A DNA stretch of 64,000 bases from Ochrobactrum sp. RH2CCR150 (lineage in GTDB: Bacteria > Pseudomonadota > Alphaproteobacteria > Rhizobiales > Rhizobiaceae). A program made the position numbers and the translations under genes. Below the pieces are notes generated by a model that saw only the letters and a program-made list of their open reading frames with translations, ran no database searches and was not told the DNA's origin. The stretch spans positions 1-64,000 of the forward strand of contig JACGXE010000018.1 of NCBI GenBank assembly GCA_014138095.1. The letters run 5' to 3'. Shown here in pieces: positions 56,574 to 64,000 of the stretch (positions are counted from its first letter, which is position 1; every line of letters begins with the position of its first letter).

Positions 56574-56611
56574 AAAGCGCATTGCGTCGGCTTAACAACG
56601 CAGTGCGCTTT
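56574..56611 (+). terminator. Strong terminator hairpin after the DipZ/hydrolase operon
   Basis: AAAGCGCATTGCGT (56574-56587) pairs with ACGCAGTGCGCTTT (56598-56611): 14 bp with one G-U pair and a 10-base loop, 15 bases past the stop codon. Confidence 0.65.
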
Positions 56612-56675
56612 CGATGTTTCCATACCCCTTCAAACCGGATTCGAAGCGGGTTTTACGTATGCAAGTTAATTCTGC

Positions 56676-57290
56676 GGTTCTGTTGCAAACGTTTCGTCAA
56701 CGAGCACTGATATAGGTTTTCAGCTTTCTAGAAACTGGATTGTTCGATGTTCAAAGGCCGCCATTTCGATAAGTCCGTCATCCTTCTGTGTGTTCGATGG
56801 TATCTGACTTACAACCTGAGCCTGCGTGATTTGAAGGAGATAATTGCCGGGCGCGGCATTGCAATTGACCATTCGACGGTGCACCACTCGGTTCTGCATT
56901 TCGGCCCCGTGCTGCTTGAGCGTTTCAATCGGAAGAAGCGTCAAGCCACACGCAAATGGAACGGCTTTGTCGCAAAGTTTTGGGCTGGTTAAGTGCGCCT
57001 TATCTTTGCGCGCGCTTATGCTGCGAGCTCCGCAAAGACCTGAAATGGTGACGAGCAGGACCATCGCCGCGTCAAACGTCGGATACGATCCATGCTCTTT
57101 TTCAAATCCGAACAAGCCGCCGGGATCACTCTTGCCAGCATCGAACTGGTTCACATGATGCGAAAGCAGCAAGGCATCTTCACCTCAACGGCACCGCTTT
57201 CCCTTAAAACAACAATTCACAGCGCTCGTAGCATAATTGCGCCTGCACATAAGACACGCTACGTCCCAAACGAATTTTTGCAACGGAACC
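56676..57290 (+). mobile_element. Decayed IS6-family insertion sequence
   Basis: The left end GGTTCTGTTGCAAAC (56676-56690) and the right end, reverse complement GGTTCCGTTGCAAAA (57276-57290), are matching terminal inverted repeats of IS6 type. The element is 615 bp, shorter than the usual ~800 bp. The 8 bases flanking each end do not match, so no target duplication is left. It is inactive and probably old. Confidence 0.75.
56747..57289 (+). pseudogene. IS6-family transposase, internally deleted
   Basis: The N-terminal 70 residues are intact (MFKGRHFDKSVILLCVRWYL, then LSLRDLKEIIAGRG and IDHSTVHH), then the sequence runs into a stop at 56990-56992. The same frame resumes near 57050 with EQDHRRVKRRIRSMLFF, the region around the final catalytic Glu, and goes on to IELVHMMRK. 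The middle with the two catalytic Asp residues is deleted, so no active transposase can be made. Confidence 0.75.
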
Positions 57291-57342
57291 CTAACTGGGG
57301 CATAGATTGGCACGAGTAAAAAGTTTGCGACAAAACCTGCCT

Positions 57343-57357
57343 GATTGCCAGTCAAGA
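57343..57357 (+). repeat. Dispersed intergenic motif, copy E
   Basis: Exact GATTGCCAGTCAAGA, 52 bases beyond the right end of the decayed IS and before the end of the convergent LysR gene. Confidence 0.75.
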
Positions 57358-57451
57358 GCACATCATACGCGCATCGGATAGAAACCCGCGACCATTTACT
57401 TTTTGATCAATGCGACAGCGAAGTTTGGATTGCCGCTACGGGCGGCAAATC

Positions 57452-58381
57452 TCAGAATTCGTTGATCAGTCCTTCGTATGCTTTATTAATCTCTCTCACA
57501 TCCCGTCGATATTCATCGATGATCCAGTCGCAAATGTCGCGAATGATCCATTCATCCGGTTTGATTGAAGTCACTAGATTACACCTTCGGCCAGTCGAAA
57601 CCACAACAGGATGCGATGGAACGAGCGAGCCGTTGGCCAGCAAGGTTGACACCACACTTAACCAGCCGATAGCGTTGCCTTGTCCCATCAGCGCGGCCTG
57701 TACAACGACATTGTAGTCCGAGAATTGAAGTTCCCGGGCTATCTCTTTCAGTGCATCAACAGAATACAAATCTGCCCATCTGAACTGCGACCCGCTAAGA
57801 GTAATCACCTGGTTCAAACCCGATTGGGACTGTGTCGAACTGAAATCCAAAGCAGGAGATCGCACAGGCAACAGAAGCTCTGGCATGAGTGGAAAAATTC
57901 GATACCGGTCATCCACGTTGGGATCGAACCGCATCGCGATATCGGCGTCGTTAACCGGACAATCGAGCGGCCCAATGATCAGTTGCCACTGAATGTCTAC
58001 ATCAGGAAACAGCGCCTGGAATTGGTTCATCCGTGGCATAAACCAATGCGTCGCGAAAGCCCCCGAGGCTGATATTCGCACTGTACGTCGCTTCGTTTGC
58101 GCATTTTGTCTTAGTCCAGCCAAAACACGTTCAATGTTTGAAAAGCTCTTCGAAACTTCCGCAAAAAGATCACCTCCATGTTCCGTTAGTTCTGCTCCCG
58201 TCGGCGTTCGCTTGAAGAGCTGCATTCCGAGATGAAGCTCCAGACGCCCGATGGTGCGGCTGACTGCGGGACTTGTAACCCCAAGTTCCCGTGCTGCGTT
58301 TGCAAATGTTCCGCATCGGACTGCCGCTTCGAAGACGACGAGTGCGTTGAGCGAGGGAAGGAGCCGTCGAATATGTGACAT
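57452..58381 (-). CDS. LysR-family regulator (GcvA-like)
   Basis: A 309-residue LTTR of the GcvA/AmpR-like branch: LPSLNALVVFEAAVRCGTF with helix-turn-helix FANAARELGVTSPAVSRTI at about residues 26-44, then an effector domain. It is divergent from the HAD and FAD oxidase genes, with a 110-base gap, and probably controls them. Confidence 0.87.
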   Translation of the reverse strand: MSHIRRLLPSLNALVVFEAAVRCGTFANAARELGVTSPAVSRTIGRLELHLGMQLFKRTPTGAELTEHGGDLFAEVSKSFSNIERVLAGLRQNAQTKRRTVRISASGAFATHWFMPRMNQFQALFPDVDIQWQLIIGPLDCPVNDADIAMRFDPNVDDRYRIFPLMPELLLPVRSPALDFSSTQSQSGLNQVITLSGSQFRWADLYSVDALKEIARELQFSDYNVVVQAALMGQGNAIGWLSVVSTLLANGSLVPSHPVVVSTGRRCNLVTSIKPDEWIIRDICDWIIDEYRRDVREINKAYEGLINEF

Positions 58382-58491
58382 TACAAAATGTAACCCCAGA
58401 GGTGATTATTTTTGGAATTGATGGATTTGTCTCAAGTATCCCAATGTAGCCAGACAACTGGCTTTTGCCCGGAACAGGAGAGACAATTTTC

Positions 58492-59196
58492 ATGGCCTTC
58501 GAAAATTTTAAAGTTCTGACTTTTGATATCGTCGGGACCTGCATCGACTTCGAGAAGGGTATTCTGGATGGTTTCCGCGCCGCAGGCGGAGAGGCTGCGA
58601 AGACGCTGACTGATGATCAGATTTTCCAGCCCTATCTGAAAGCAAGAGAGAAATTTCCAGGCCGCGCAAGTGAGGTCATGCGCGACGTTTATCTCTACGC
58701 TGCGAAGGAACTTGGACTGTCGGACGACAGCGCCGCGGGTGACAAATTCCACAGCCACTTTTTTGATTTTCCCGCATTCGAGGATTCCGCTGAAGCGCTC
58801 AGACGATTGCGTAGGCATTTTAGACTGGTCGCGATGACCAATTATGATCGTGTCGGCTTCAGCGCCAATTCGAACAAACTCGGCAACCCGTTTCACGACA
58901 GCGTCACTGCTGACGACGCCCAGTATCCAAAACCGGATCCACGCTTCTTTTTCTACAATCTTGGGCGCCAATCGGCATTTGGTTTCAAGCAAGATGAAAT
59001 CCTGCATGTTGCCCAGAGCCAGTACCACGATATAGGCGTCGCTAGAGAGCTGGGGTACAAAGTCTGCTGGATCGAGCGTCGAAAGGGCCTCAAGGGTTTC
59101 GGTGGAACACCTGTTCCGAAAGTAGTGACGACGCCGGACTTCCATTTCTCGACCCTGCGAGAACTCGCCGATGCTGTCGAAAGCGAGAGAAAATAA
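58492..59196 (+). CDS. HAD-family hydrolase (haloacid dehalogenase-like)
   Basis: A 234-residue HAD hydrolase. Motif I is TFDIVGTCIDF with Asp as nucleophile, motif II MTNYD, the motif III Lys is in YPKPDPRFF, and motif IV is replaced by HVAQSQYHDIG, a variant common in 2-haloacid dehalogenase-like proteins. The ATG at 58492 is chosen since GGAG lies 11 bases before it and the domain starts there. It forms a pair with the FAD oxidase gene 28 bases downstream. Substrate unknown. Confidence 0.82.
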   Translation: MAFENFKVLTFDIVGTCIDFEKGILDGFRAAGGEAAKTLTDDQIFQPYLKAREKFPGRASEVMRDVYLYAAKELGLSDDSAAGDKFHSHFFDFPAFEDSAEALRRLRRHFRLVAMTNYDRVGFSANSNKLGNPFHDSVTADDAQYPKPDPRFFFYNLGRQSAFGFKQDEILHVAQSQYHDIGVARELGYKVCWIERRKGLKGFGGTPVPKVVTTPDFHFSTLRELADAVESERK

Positions 59197-59224
59197 ACTG
59201 TAAGTAAGCCTAGGTATTTTCCAG

Positions 59225-60520
59225 ATGCGAGAACTCGTACTACCCCGATCTTTGTGGCGTGAGACTGCAACACTACCTCTGAACTGCAAGACATTGCAGG
59301 ACGACATTGCCGCTGATTTGGTCATCATCGGAGGTGGGTATACGGGCTTGTCGGCCGCCGCAAGAGCAATTGAACTTGGTTTGAAACCTATTGTTCTCGA
59401 AGCAGAGGAAGTCGGCTTCGGCGCCTCTGGAAGAAATGGCGGCGTGGTATCGACGAAGTATCGTGTATCACTTAGCGTCATGGCGCGAACTCACGGCAGA
59501 CAAGTCGCTCAACGCATGAACGCGCTCGGTCACGAAGCGATGAATTGCGTTGAAAGCTATGTCGAGCGATTTCAGATCCGAGAAGCGAATCTGACGAAAA
59601 CCGGGAACATTCGCTGTGCGCATAACGAGGCCGCCTTCGCGGCGCTCGTGGAAGAAGCGAAGACGATCATGGACATATTCGGCGATACGAGCATAACAGT
59701 GCTTGGGGCGAATGAGGTTGCGACAGAGACCGGAAGTACGCGCTTCTATGGAGGAGTGTTGAACTCCCATGCTGGCACCATACATCCTCTTAGTTACTGC
59801 CGGGGTTTGGCCAACGCCGTTCTTTTGGCCGGAGGCCTCATATACGAAAATAGTCCCGCTCTTCGCATCGTGGAAGAAGGCCCGGCAAAACTCGTTTGTA
59901 CAAAAGCCGGATCGATCAGGTGCAAACAGATTATGATCGCAACGAATGCCTATTCCGACATCACGCCTGCCACCGGCAATGTGCGTAAGACCATCATACC
60001 GTTCAGGAGTGCGATCATCTCGACGGAAGCGTTGCCCAGTTCTGTTTTTGATGAAATTCTCTGCAACAATCGGAGCTACAGCGAGACGCGAAGAATGATG
60101 CGATGGTTCCGACGTAGCGGCGACTGCTTGCTTTTTGGCGGTAGGGGCGCATTCGGCAAAAATGACTCCATAGCCGCCTATGCGACCCTTGAAAGAGCAA
60201 TGTCTGATATCTTCCCGCAGTTGAAAGACTACGGGATCGCCAATCGCTGGTCGGGGCTTGTTGCCATGACGATGGACAGTCTCCCACAAATCGGGTTGAT
60301 CGATAAGAATATTGGCTTTTCGCTCGGCTACAATGGAACGGGAATCGCGATGTCGAGCCTTCTCGGACGCTACGCGATTGATCTTTTGCAAGGCGAAAAG
60401 CCTGATCTGGCGCTGATGCGGCGCCAGAAACCGGTAGACATTCCATTTTTCTCGATGAGAGCGCCAGCTGTCCGTACAGTAGCCGCATGGTATCAGCTGC
60501 TGGATAACTTCGGACGCTGA
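59225..60520 (+). CDS. FAD-dependent amine oxidase (PuuB/DAO family)
   Basis: A 431-residue flavoprotein of the gamma-glutamylputrescine oxidase-like DAO family. FAD-binding LVIIGGGYTGLSAAARAIE lies at about residues 32-50, followed by GFGASGRNGG, and the C-terminal GYNGTGIAMSSLLG closes the FAD site. It likely oxidises a primary or N-substituted amine. The neighbours (HAD hydrolase, TMADH-like oxidoreductase, polar amino-acid ABC transporter) suggest a pathway for an amine or betaine-like compound. Confidence 0.82.
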   Translation: MRELVLPRSLWRETATLPLNCKTLQDDIAADLVIIGGGYTGLSAAARAIELGLKPIVLEAEEVGFGASGRNGGVVSTKYRVSLSVMARTHGRQVAQRMNALGHEAMNCVESYVERFQIREANLTKTGNIRCAHNEAAFAALVEEAKTIMDIFGDTSITVLGANEVATETGSTRFYGGVLNSHAGTIHPLSYCRGLANAVLLAGGLIYENSPALRIVEEGPAKLVCTKAGSIRCKQIMIATNAYSDITPATGNVRKTIIPFRSAIISTEALPSSVFDEILCNNRSYSETRRMMRWFRRSGDCLLFGGRGAFGKNDSIAAYATLERAMSDIFPQLKDYGIANRWSGLVAMTMDSLPQIGLIDKNIGFSLGYNGTGIAMSSLLGRYAIDLLQGEKPDLALMRRQKPVDIPFFSMRAPAVRTVAAWYQLLDNFGR

Positions 60521-60537
60521 ATACGCTCCCAAAATTC

Positions 60538-62583
60538 TCAAAGCGAGCTGCATATTCTTATTGCGTCCAACATCGCGGAGTGAATGTTCCGACTGGCAAG
60601 AGCATCTCCTATCCGGTGAAGCTCAAATCCAGGTCTTTCGCGGATAGGCTGAGACCTGGCGTCAACCATGGCGCGCAAGTCGGTCACACCGTCGTTTGAT
60701 GAATTGGATCGAAGCGCTTCAAAAACTTCGTTAGACGGAACACTTCCCTGCTCCACAATAACATGATCGACCACAATTGTCTCTGTTTCTCGCGTAATAT
60801 CATTCAAAAGCGTCGCGATCAGGCGGTTGTTCTGGCGGTGGACTGCAGTCAAACGTGTTTCAGTTTTGGGATAAAGGCCGAATTTCAGAAAGAGCTTTTT
60901 CCAGCGTACCCGTTCGGCATAAGTCAGTTCTTCACAGATTTGGGCATCTATGGTGACAAATTGGACCTTGGCTCCAAAGCCAACGGCCTTCTCGGCCGCC
61001 AGTGGAGCCGGATGTCGCCCGGTGCCATCGACGACGAGGACTTCACCCGATAACTTGGACTGACCAGCCAGGATATCCCACGTCGAAACGCAATGATCAC
61101 CGCCGTGCAGAAGATCAATTTGCGGCATACCGCCCGTTGCTAGCAAGACAACATCAGGATTCAGCGCCAGGATTTCATTTTCATCAAGATAGGCATTCGT
61201 TTGAAGCAACACCCCGAGACGATTAAGTTCAGCCACTCGCCACTCAACGATGCCGATGAGGTCACCGCGCCACGATCCCTTCGCGCCAAGAAGAAGCTGA
61301 CCGCCGAAATCGGACGCCGCTTCAAACAACGAAACCTCATGACCCCGTTCCGCGCATATTCTGGCAGCCTCAAGGCCTGCAGGCCCCCCGCCTACCACGA
61401 CGACCTTACGTTTGCCGCTTTCGGTTTTCGTAAAGACCTGAGGCAGGATGGTCTCTCTTCCCGTTGCCGGATTATGAAGACATGCAGGACGATGCGGCGA
61501 CTGGCAATGTGTAGCGCCTACGCATGGCCGGATTTCGCTTTCTCGTCCTGACGCTATTTTACTTGCAAGGTATGGATCAGCAATCTGCGCTCTGGTCATG
61601 CCCGCCATATCCATTTTGCCTTCGCGGATAGCGTATCGGGCGGAAGCAGCATCGGAAATACGTGCAGCATGAAATACCGGAATATCGAGCTCCCGGCGGA
61701 AACGTCCGACCGGCTCGACCCAAGGCGCAAGTGGCGATCCCATTCCAGGCATAGCGTCTTCCGCGAGACCACGGGTCGTGTCCATCATGCCATAAATCGC
61801 ATTGAAAAAATCGATCCCGCCAATATCACGAAGTGCTTGTGCAACCTTCAGAGACTCTTCGAAACCCATGCCGCCATCGGGTCCTTCATCCACGGCCATG
61901 CGGATACCAACGACGAAATCATCACCGACGACCTTTCTGATAGCTTCATGCACCATCAGCGGAAACCGCATTCGGTTTTCGAGCGATCCGCCAAAGCGAT
62001 CGGTTCTGCGGTTGGAAATCGGAGACAGGAATTGCCCTATCATGTGACCACCAGCATGCGTCTCGATGCCATCCAGCCCTCCCTCCTTGCATCGCAGCGC
62101 CGCAGCAGCAAATGCCTTCACAACGCGATTAATATCATGGTCGTCCATCTCTCTGGGTATGCTGCGATGAAGCGTCTCACGGAGGGGCGACGGCGCAATC
62201 ATCGCCAGCCTATCGCCGCCATAACTTTCGCCGCGTCGGCCGAGATGTGTTATCTGACACATGAGCGCTGCACCGTGTCGGTGCATACGCTCGGCAAACT
62301 GCTGAAAATGTGGGATGATGTCATCTGTTCCAACATTCAGTTGCCGAAAGACATTCGGGGAATCGATATCGATATTGGAGGATCCACCGAACATCGACAG
62401 GGCTATTCCACCCTTGGCCTTTTCTTCATGATACCGTTGATAGGCTTCAAGCGGTAGCCCGCTGACCTCCAGACCACACGCGTGGCTGGTGCTCATGATG
62501 CGATTGCGAAGTTCAAGATGCTTGATTTTCAGCGGCTGCAGCAGTGGGTCATTTTTGACACCGTTGGAGGCTTGCTGGTACAT
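60538..62583 (-). CDS. NADH:flavin oxidoreductase, TMADH/2,4-dienoyl-CoA reductase family
   Basis: A 681-residue two-part enzyme: an N-terminal Old-Yellow-Enzyme barrel with FMN (LQPLKIKHLELRNRI to about 340) and a C-terminal FAD/NAD domain (VVVVGGGPAGLEAARICAE near 395). Between them lies the cluster site, here CVGATHC then ACLHNPATG. Compared with CIGCNxC of TMADH, the second Cys is Ala and the spacing to the last Cys is shorter, so the [4Fe-4S] cluster may have an unusual ligand set. Convergent with the amine oxidase, ending 18 bases from it. Possible role: reductive or oxidative demethylation of an N-methyl compound. Confidence 0.85.
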   Translation of the reverse strand: MYQQASNGVKNDPLLQPLKIKHLELRNRIMSTSHACGLEVSGLPLEAYQRYHEEKAKGGIALSMFGGSSNIDIDSPNVFRQLNVGTDDIIPHFQQFAERMHRHGAALMCQITHLGRRGESYGGDRLAMIAPSPLRETLHRSIPREMDDHDINRVVKAFAAAALRCKEGGLDGIETHAGGHMIGQFLSPISNRRTDRFGGSLENRMRFPLMVHEAIRKVVGDDFVVGIRMAVDEGPDGGMGFEESLKVAQALRDIGGIDFFNAIYGMMDTTRGLAEDAMPGMGSPLAPWVEPVGRFRRELDIPVFHAARISDAASARYAIREGKMDMAGMTRAQIADPYLASKIASGRESEIRPCVGATHCQSPHRPACLHNPATGRETILPQVFTKTESGKRKVVVVGGGPAGLEAARICAERGHEVSLFEAASDFGGQLLLGAKGSWRGDLIGIVEWRVAELNRLGVLLQTNAYLDENEILALNPDVVLLATGGMPQIDLLHGGDHCVSTWDILAGQSKLSGEVLVVDGTGRHPAPLAAEKAVGFGAKVQFVTIDAQICEELTYAERVRWKKLFLKFGLYPKTETRLTAVHRQNNRLIATLLNDITRETETIVVDHVIVEQGSVPSNEVFEALRSNSSNDGVTDLRAMVDARSQPIRERPGFELHRIGDALASRNIHSAMLDAIRICSSL

Positions 62584-62677
62584 CGCTTTTCCCTTTGGTT
62601 TATAGAACCCCGTTCACACCTGGCGCTCGGCCTGGCATGTTCCTGATGCTACTGATGATTGTCGTGTCGTAATTCGG

Positions 62678-63433
62678 CTAGAATATCTGACTTAAGAACT
62701 GTTGGGTCCGAGGATCCTTGGCTGAGGTAAAGAACTCTTTCGGTGGAGCATGCTCGACAATCACACCTCGATCCGTGAAGTAGATGTGATCGGCCACTTC
62801 GCGTGCGAAGCCCATTTCATGGGTAACCAGAATGCAGGTCATCCCGTCGGACGCGAGTTCCTTTATCGTCGCCAATACTTCCTTGACGGTTTCAGGATCG
62901 AGCGCTGCGGTAACTTCATCGAAAAGCATAACGTCAGGACGCATGGCCAGGCTTCGCGCGATGGCGACGCGCTGCTGCTGACCACCTGACAGCTGGCCGG
63001 GATACTGGTTTTCCTTGCCAGTAAGTTTGACTTTTGCAATCAGAGCACGCGCCCGTTCCTCAACTTCCTGTTTTGGTTCACGCAGGACCTTGATCGGCGC
63101 CATCATGACGTTCTGCAAAACCGTCTTATGCGGAAACAGATTGTACTGCTGAAAGACTATTCCGACCTTTCGCCGCAATGCGAGCTTGTCGAGCTTGGGA
63201 TCGTTCACCTCCTGCCCGGCGACGATTATCGAGCCCTTCTGCACTGGGCTTAGACCATTGATACAACGTATGAGAGTCGATTTGCCCGAACCCGACGGAC
63301 CGATGATGCAGATCACCTCACCCTTGCTAACATCAAGACTTATCCCTTTGATAACTTCCAGATCGCCATACGCCTTGTGCACATCCTTTAGAGAAACCAG
63401 AGGGGGTGCATCGATATTTTCTTTATGCAGCAT
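62678..63433 (-). CDS. Polar amino-acid ABC transporter ATPase (GlnQ/HisP type)
   Basis: A 251-residue ATPase of the polar amino-acid (PAAT) importers. Walker A GPSGSGKSTLIRCING, Q-loop IVFQQYNLFPH, signature LSGGQQQRVAIAR, Walker B VMLFDEVTAALDPE. ALDPETVKEV is typical of the GlnQ group, with Val in place of Pro in DEPTSALD-type sequence. It overlaps the permease gene by 11 bases. Confidence 0.88.
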   Translation of the reverse strand: MLHKENIDAPPLVSLKDVHKAYGDLEVIKGISLDVSKGEVICIIGPSGSGKSTLIRCINGLSPVQKGSIIVAGQEVNDPKLDKLALRRKVGIVFQQYNLFPHKTVLQNVMMAPIKVLREPKQEVEERARALIAKVKLTGKENQYPGQLSGGQQQRVAIARSLAMRPDVMLFDEVTAALDPETVKEVLATIKELASDGMTCILVTHEMGFAREVADHIYFTDRGVIVEHAPPKEFFTSAKDPRTQQFLSQIF

Positions 63434-64000
63434 ATCTTTTCTCCAGTTTCCTTGTCAGAAGCGCGATTGGATAGATGTACGCAAAGAACAGACAGAGAAG
63501 GAACAGATAGAACGGAAAGAGAAATTCCGGTCGTCCGCCCGACGCTTCCATTGCAGCCTGTGCGTTGGCAACAGACTCTCTGACGCTGAAAATAGAGGCC
63601 ATCGGAGTGGAGAGCGTGAGTAGCGCATACCAGTTCATCCATGGGGGTATTGAACGCCGGAAGCTCTGTGGCAATATGATGTTCCAAAGTGTCTGAACAC
63701 GGGTAAAGCCAAGACTTTCGGCCGATTCCCACTGCCCCGACGGAATGGAACGAACCGCGCCACGGACGATCTCGCTTATGTTGCCCATGACGGGCAGCGC
63801 AAAAGCGACGGTCGCTTTCATCCAGCCAGGAAACGGTATCACAATCCCGCCCGGAAGACGAAAATCCTCTGGCATCATATACATGGCGATGAAGAGAATA
63901 ACGAGCCAAGGCGAGTTTCTCAGGAGATGCGTCACCAGGCGCGCGATGGCTCTTACCGGCCAGAACAAGCTGATCTGCATGAGACCGATTAGAATTCCGA
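63423..64000 (-). CDS. Polar amino-acid ABC transporter permease (cut by window edge)
   Basis: C-terminal part of a PAAT permease; the frame is still open at the right edge, so the start lies outside. It shows hydrophobic helices and the EAA-type loop GQWESAESLGFTRVQTLWNI, which docks to the ATPase, then LPQSFRRSIPPWMNWY. At least 185 residues are present. It belongs with the adjacent ATPase; the binding protein should lie further right. Confidence 0.85.
   Translation of the reverse strand, partial: GILIGLMQISLFWPVRAIARLVTHLLRNSPWLVILFIAMYMMPEDFRLPGGIVIPFPGWMKATVAFALPVMGNISEIVRGAVRSIPSGQWESAESLGFTRVQTLWNIILPQSFRRSIPPWMNWYALLTLSTPMASIFSVRESVANAQAAMEASGGRPEFLFPFYLFLLCLFFAYIYPIALLTRKLEKRYAA

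Noticed and set aside
58432-60553. Two long minus-strand frames opposite the HAD and FAD oxidase genes
   Set aside because: They mirror conserved plus-strand genes with clear motifs; they have no domain of their own.

Overview
The window looks like an accessory-replicon region of an alphaproteobacterium of the order Rhizobiales, most like Brucella/Ochrobactrum. That placement is inferred from gene content (many LIV-type ABC uptake operons, LysR/IclR regulators, a CYP199-like P450 system, a FinO/ProQ-fold protein) and not from a marker gene. I see no rRNA, tRNA, CRISPR array or replication origin. Almost all of it is catabolic and transport modules, each with its own regulator.

Layout. (1) 0.6-4.8 kb: an RND efflux adaptor and pump. 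(2) 5.3-13.8 kb, minus strand: amidase, polysaccharide-deacetylase-fold hydrolase, two SDRs and a complete LIV-type ABC transporter, with a divergent IclR regulator and a GNAT gene; the hydrolase pair suggests imide or amide breakdown. (3) 15.3-19.1 kb: ferredoxin reductase, [2Fe-2S] ferredoxin and CYP199-like P450, with a divergent LysR. (4) 19.5-28.5 kb: an operon of 2,2-dialkylglycine decarboxylase (dgdA), a two-subunit B12-dependent acyl-CoA mutase with its MeaB-type GTPase, enoyl-CoA hydratase, acyl-CoA ligase and a solute-binding protein, with a divergent DgdR-like LysR. (5) 28.8-47.3 kb: a second LIV-type transporter, pxpABC 5-oxoprolinase genes, VOC, SDR, FAD amino-acid oxidase-like protein, aldehyde dehydrogenase and a split TPP decarboxylase on the minus strand; a LysR then faces a plus-strand operon of acyl-CoA dehydrogenase, quinone reductase-like protein, itaconate-type CoA transferase, hydratase and CitE-like lyase. 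(6) 47.5-57 kb: an RTX-repeat protein, a FinO/ProQ protein, Ohr, a two-component system, two alpha/beta hydrolases, a DipZ-type thiol reductase and a decayed IS6-family element. (7) 57.4 kb to the end: LysR, a HAD hydrolase, an FAD amine oxidase, an Old-Yellow-Enzyme/FeS oxidoreductase and a polar amino-acid ABC transporter that runs off the right edge.

The two most interesting systems are modules 4 and 5. In module 4, four consecutive ATGA overlaps couple dgdA to an acyl-CoA mutase whose active-site residues (Val91, Asp118, Gln209) are of the 2-hydroxyisobutyryl-CoA mutase type and not the methylmalonyl-CoA mutase type, so the module appears built for compounds with a fully substituted alpha carbon. 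In module 5 the enzymes can be ordered as lactam opening, amino-acid oxidation, 2-oxoacid decarboxylation, aldehyde oxidation, CoA transfer, hydration and C-C cleavage, a plausible route from a 4-methyl- or 4-methylene-glutamate-type compound through methylsuccinate or itaconate to acetyl-CoA and pyruvate. This route is inference.

A third observation is a 15-bp sequence, GATTGCCAGTCAAGA, found five times, always in the same orientation and each time between convergent genes at the edge of a module.
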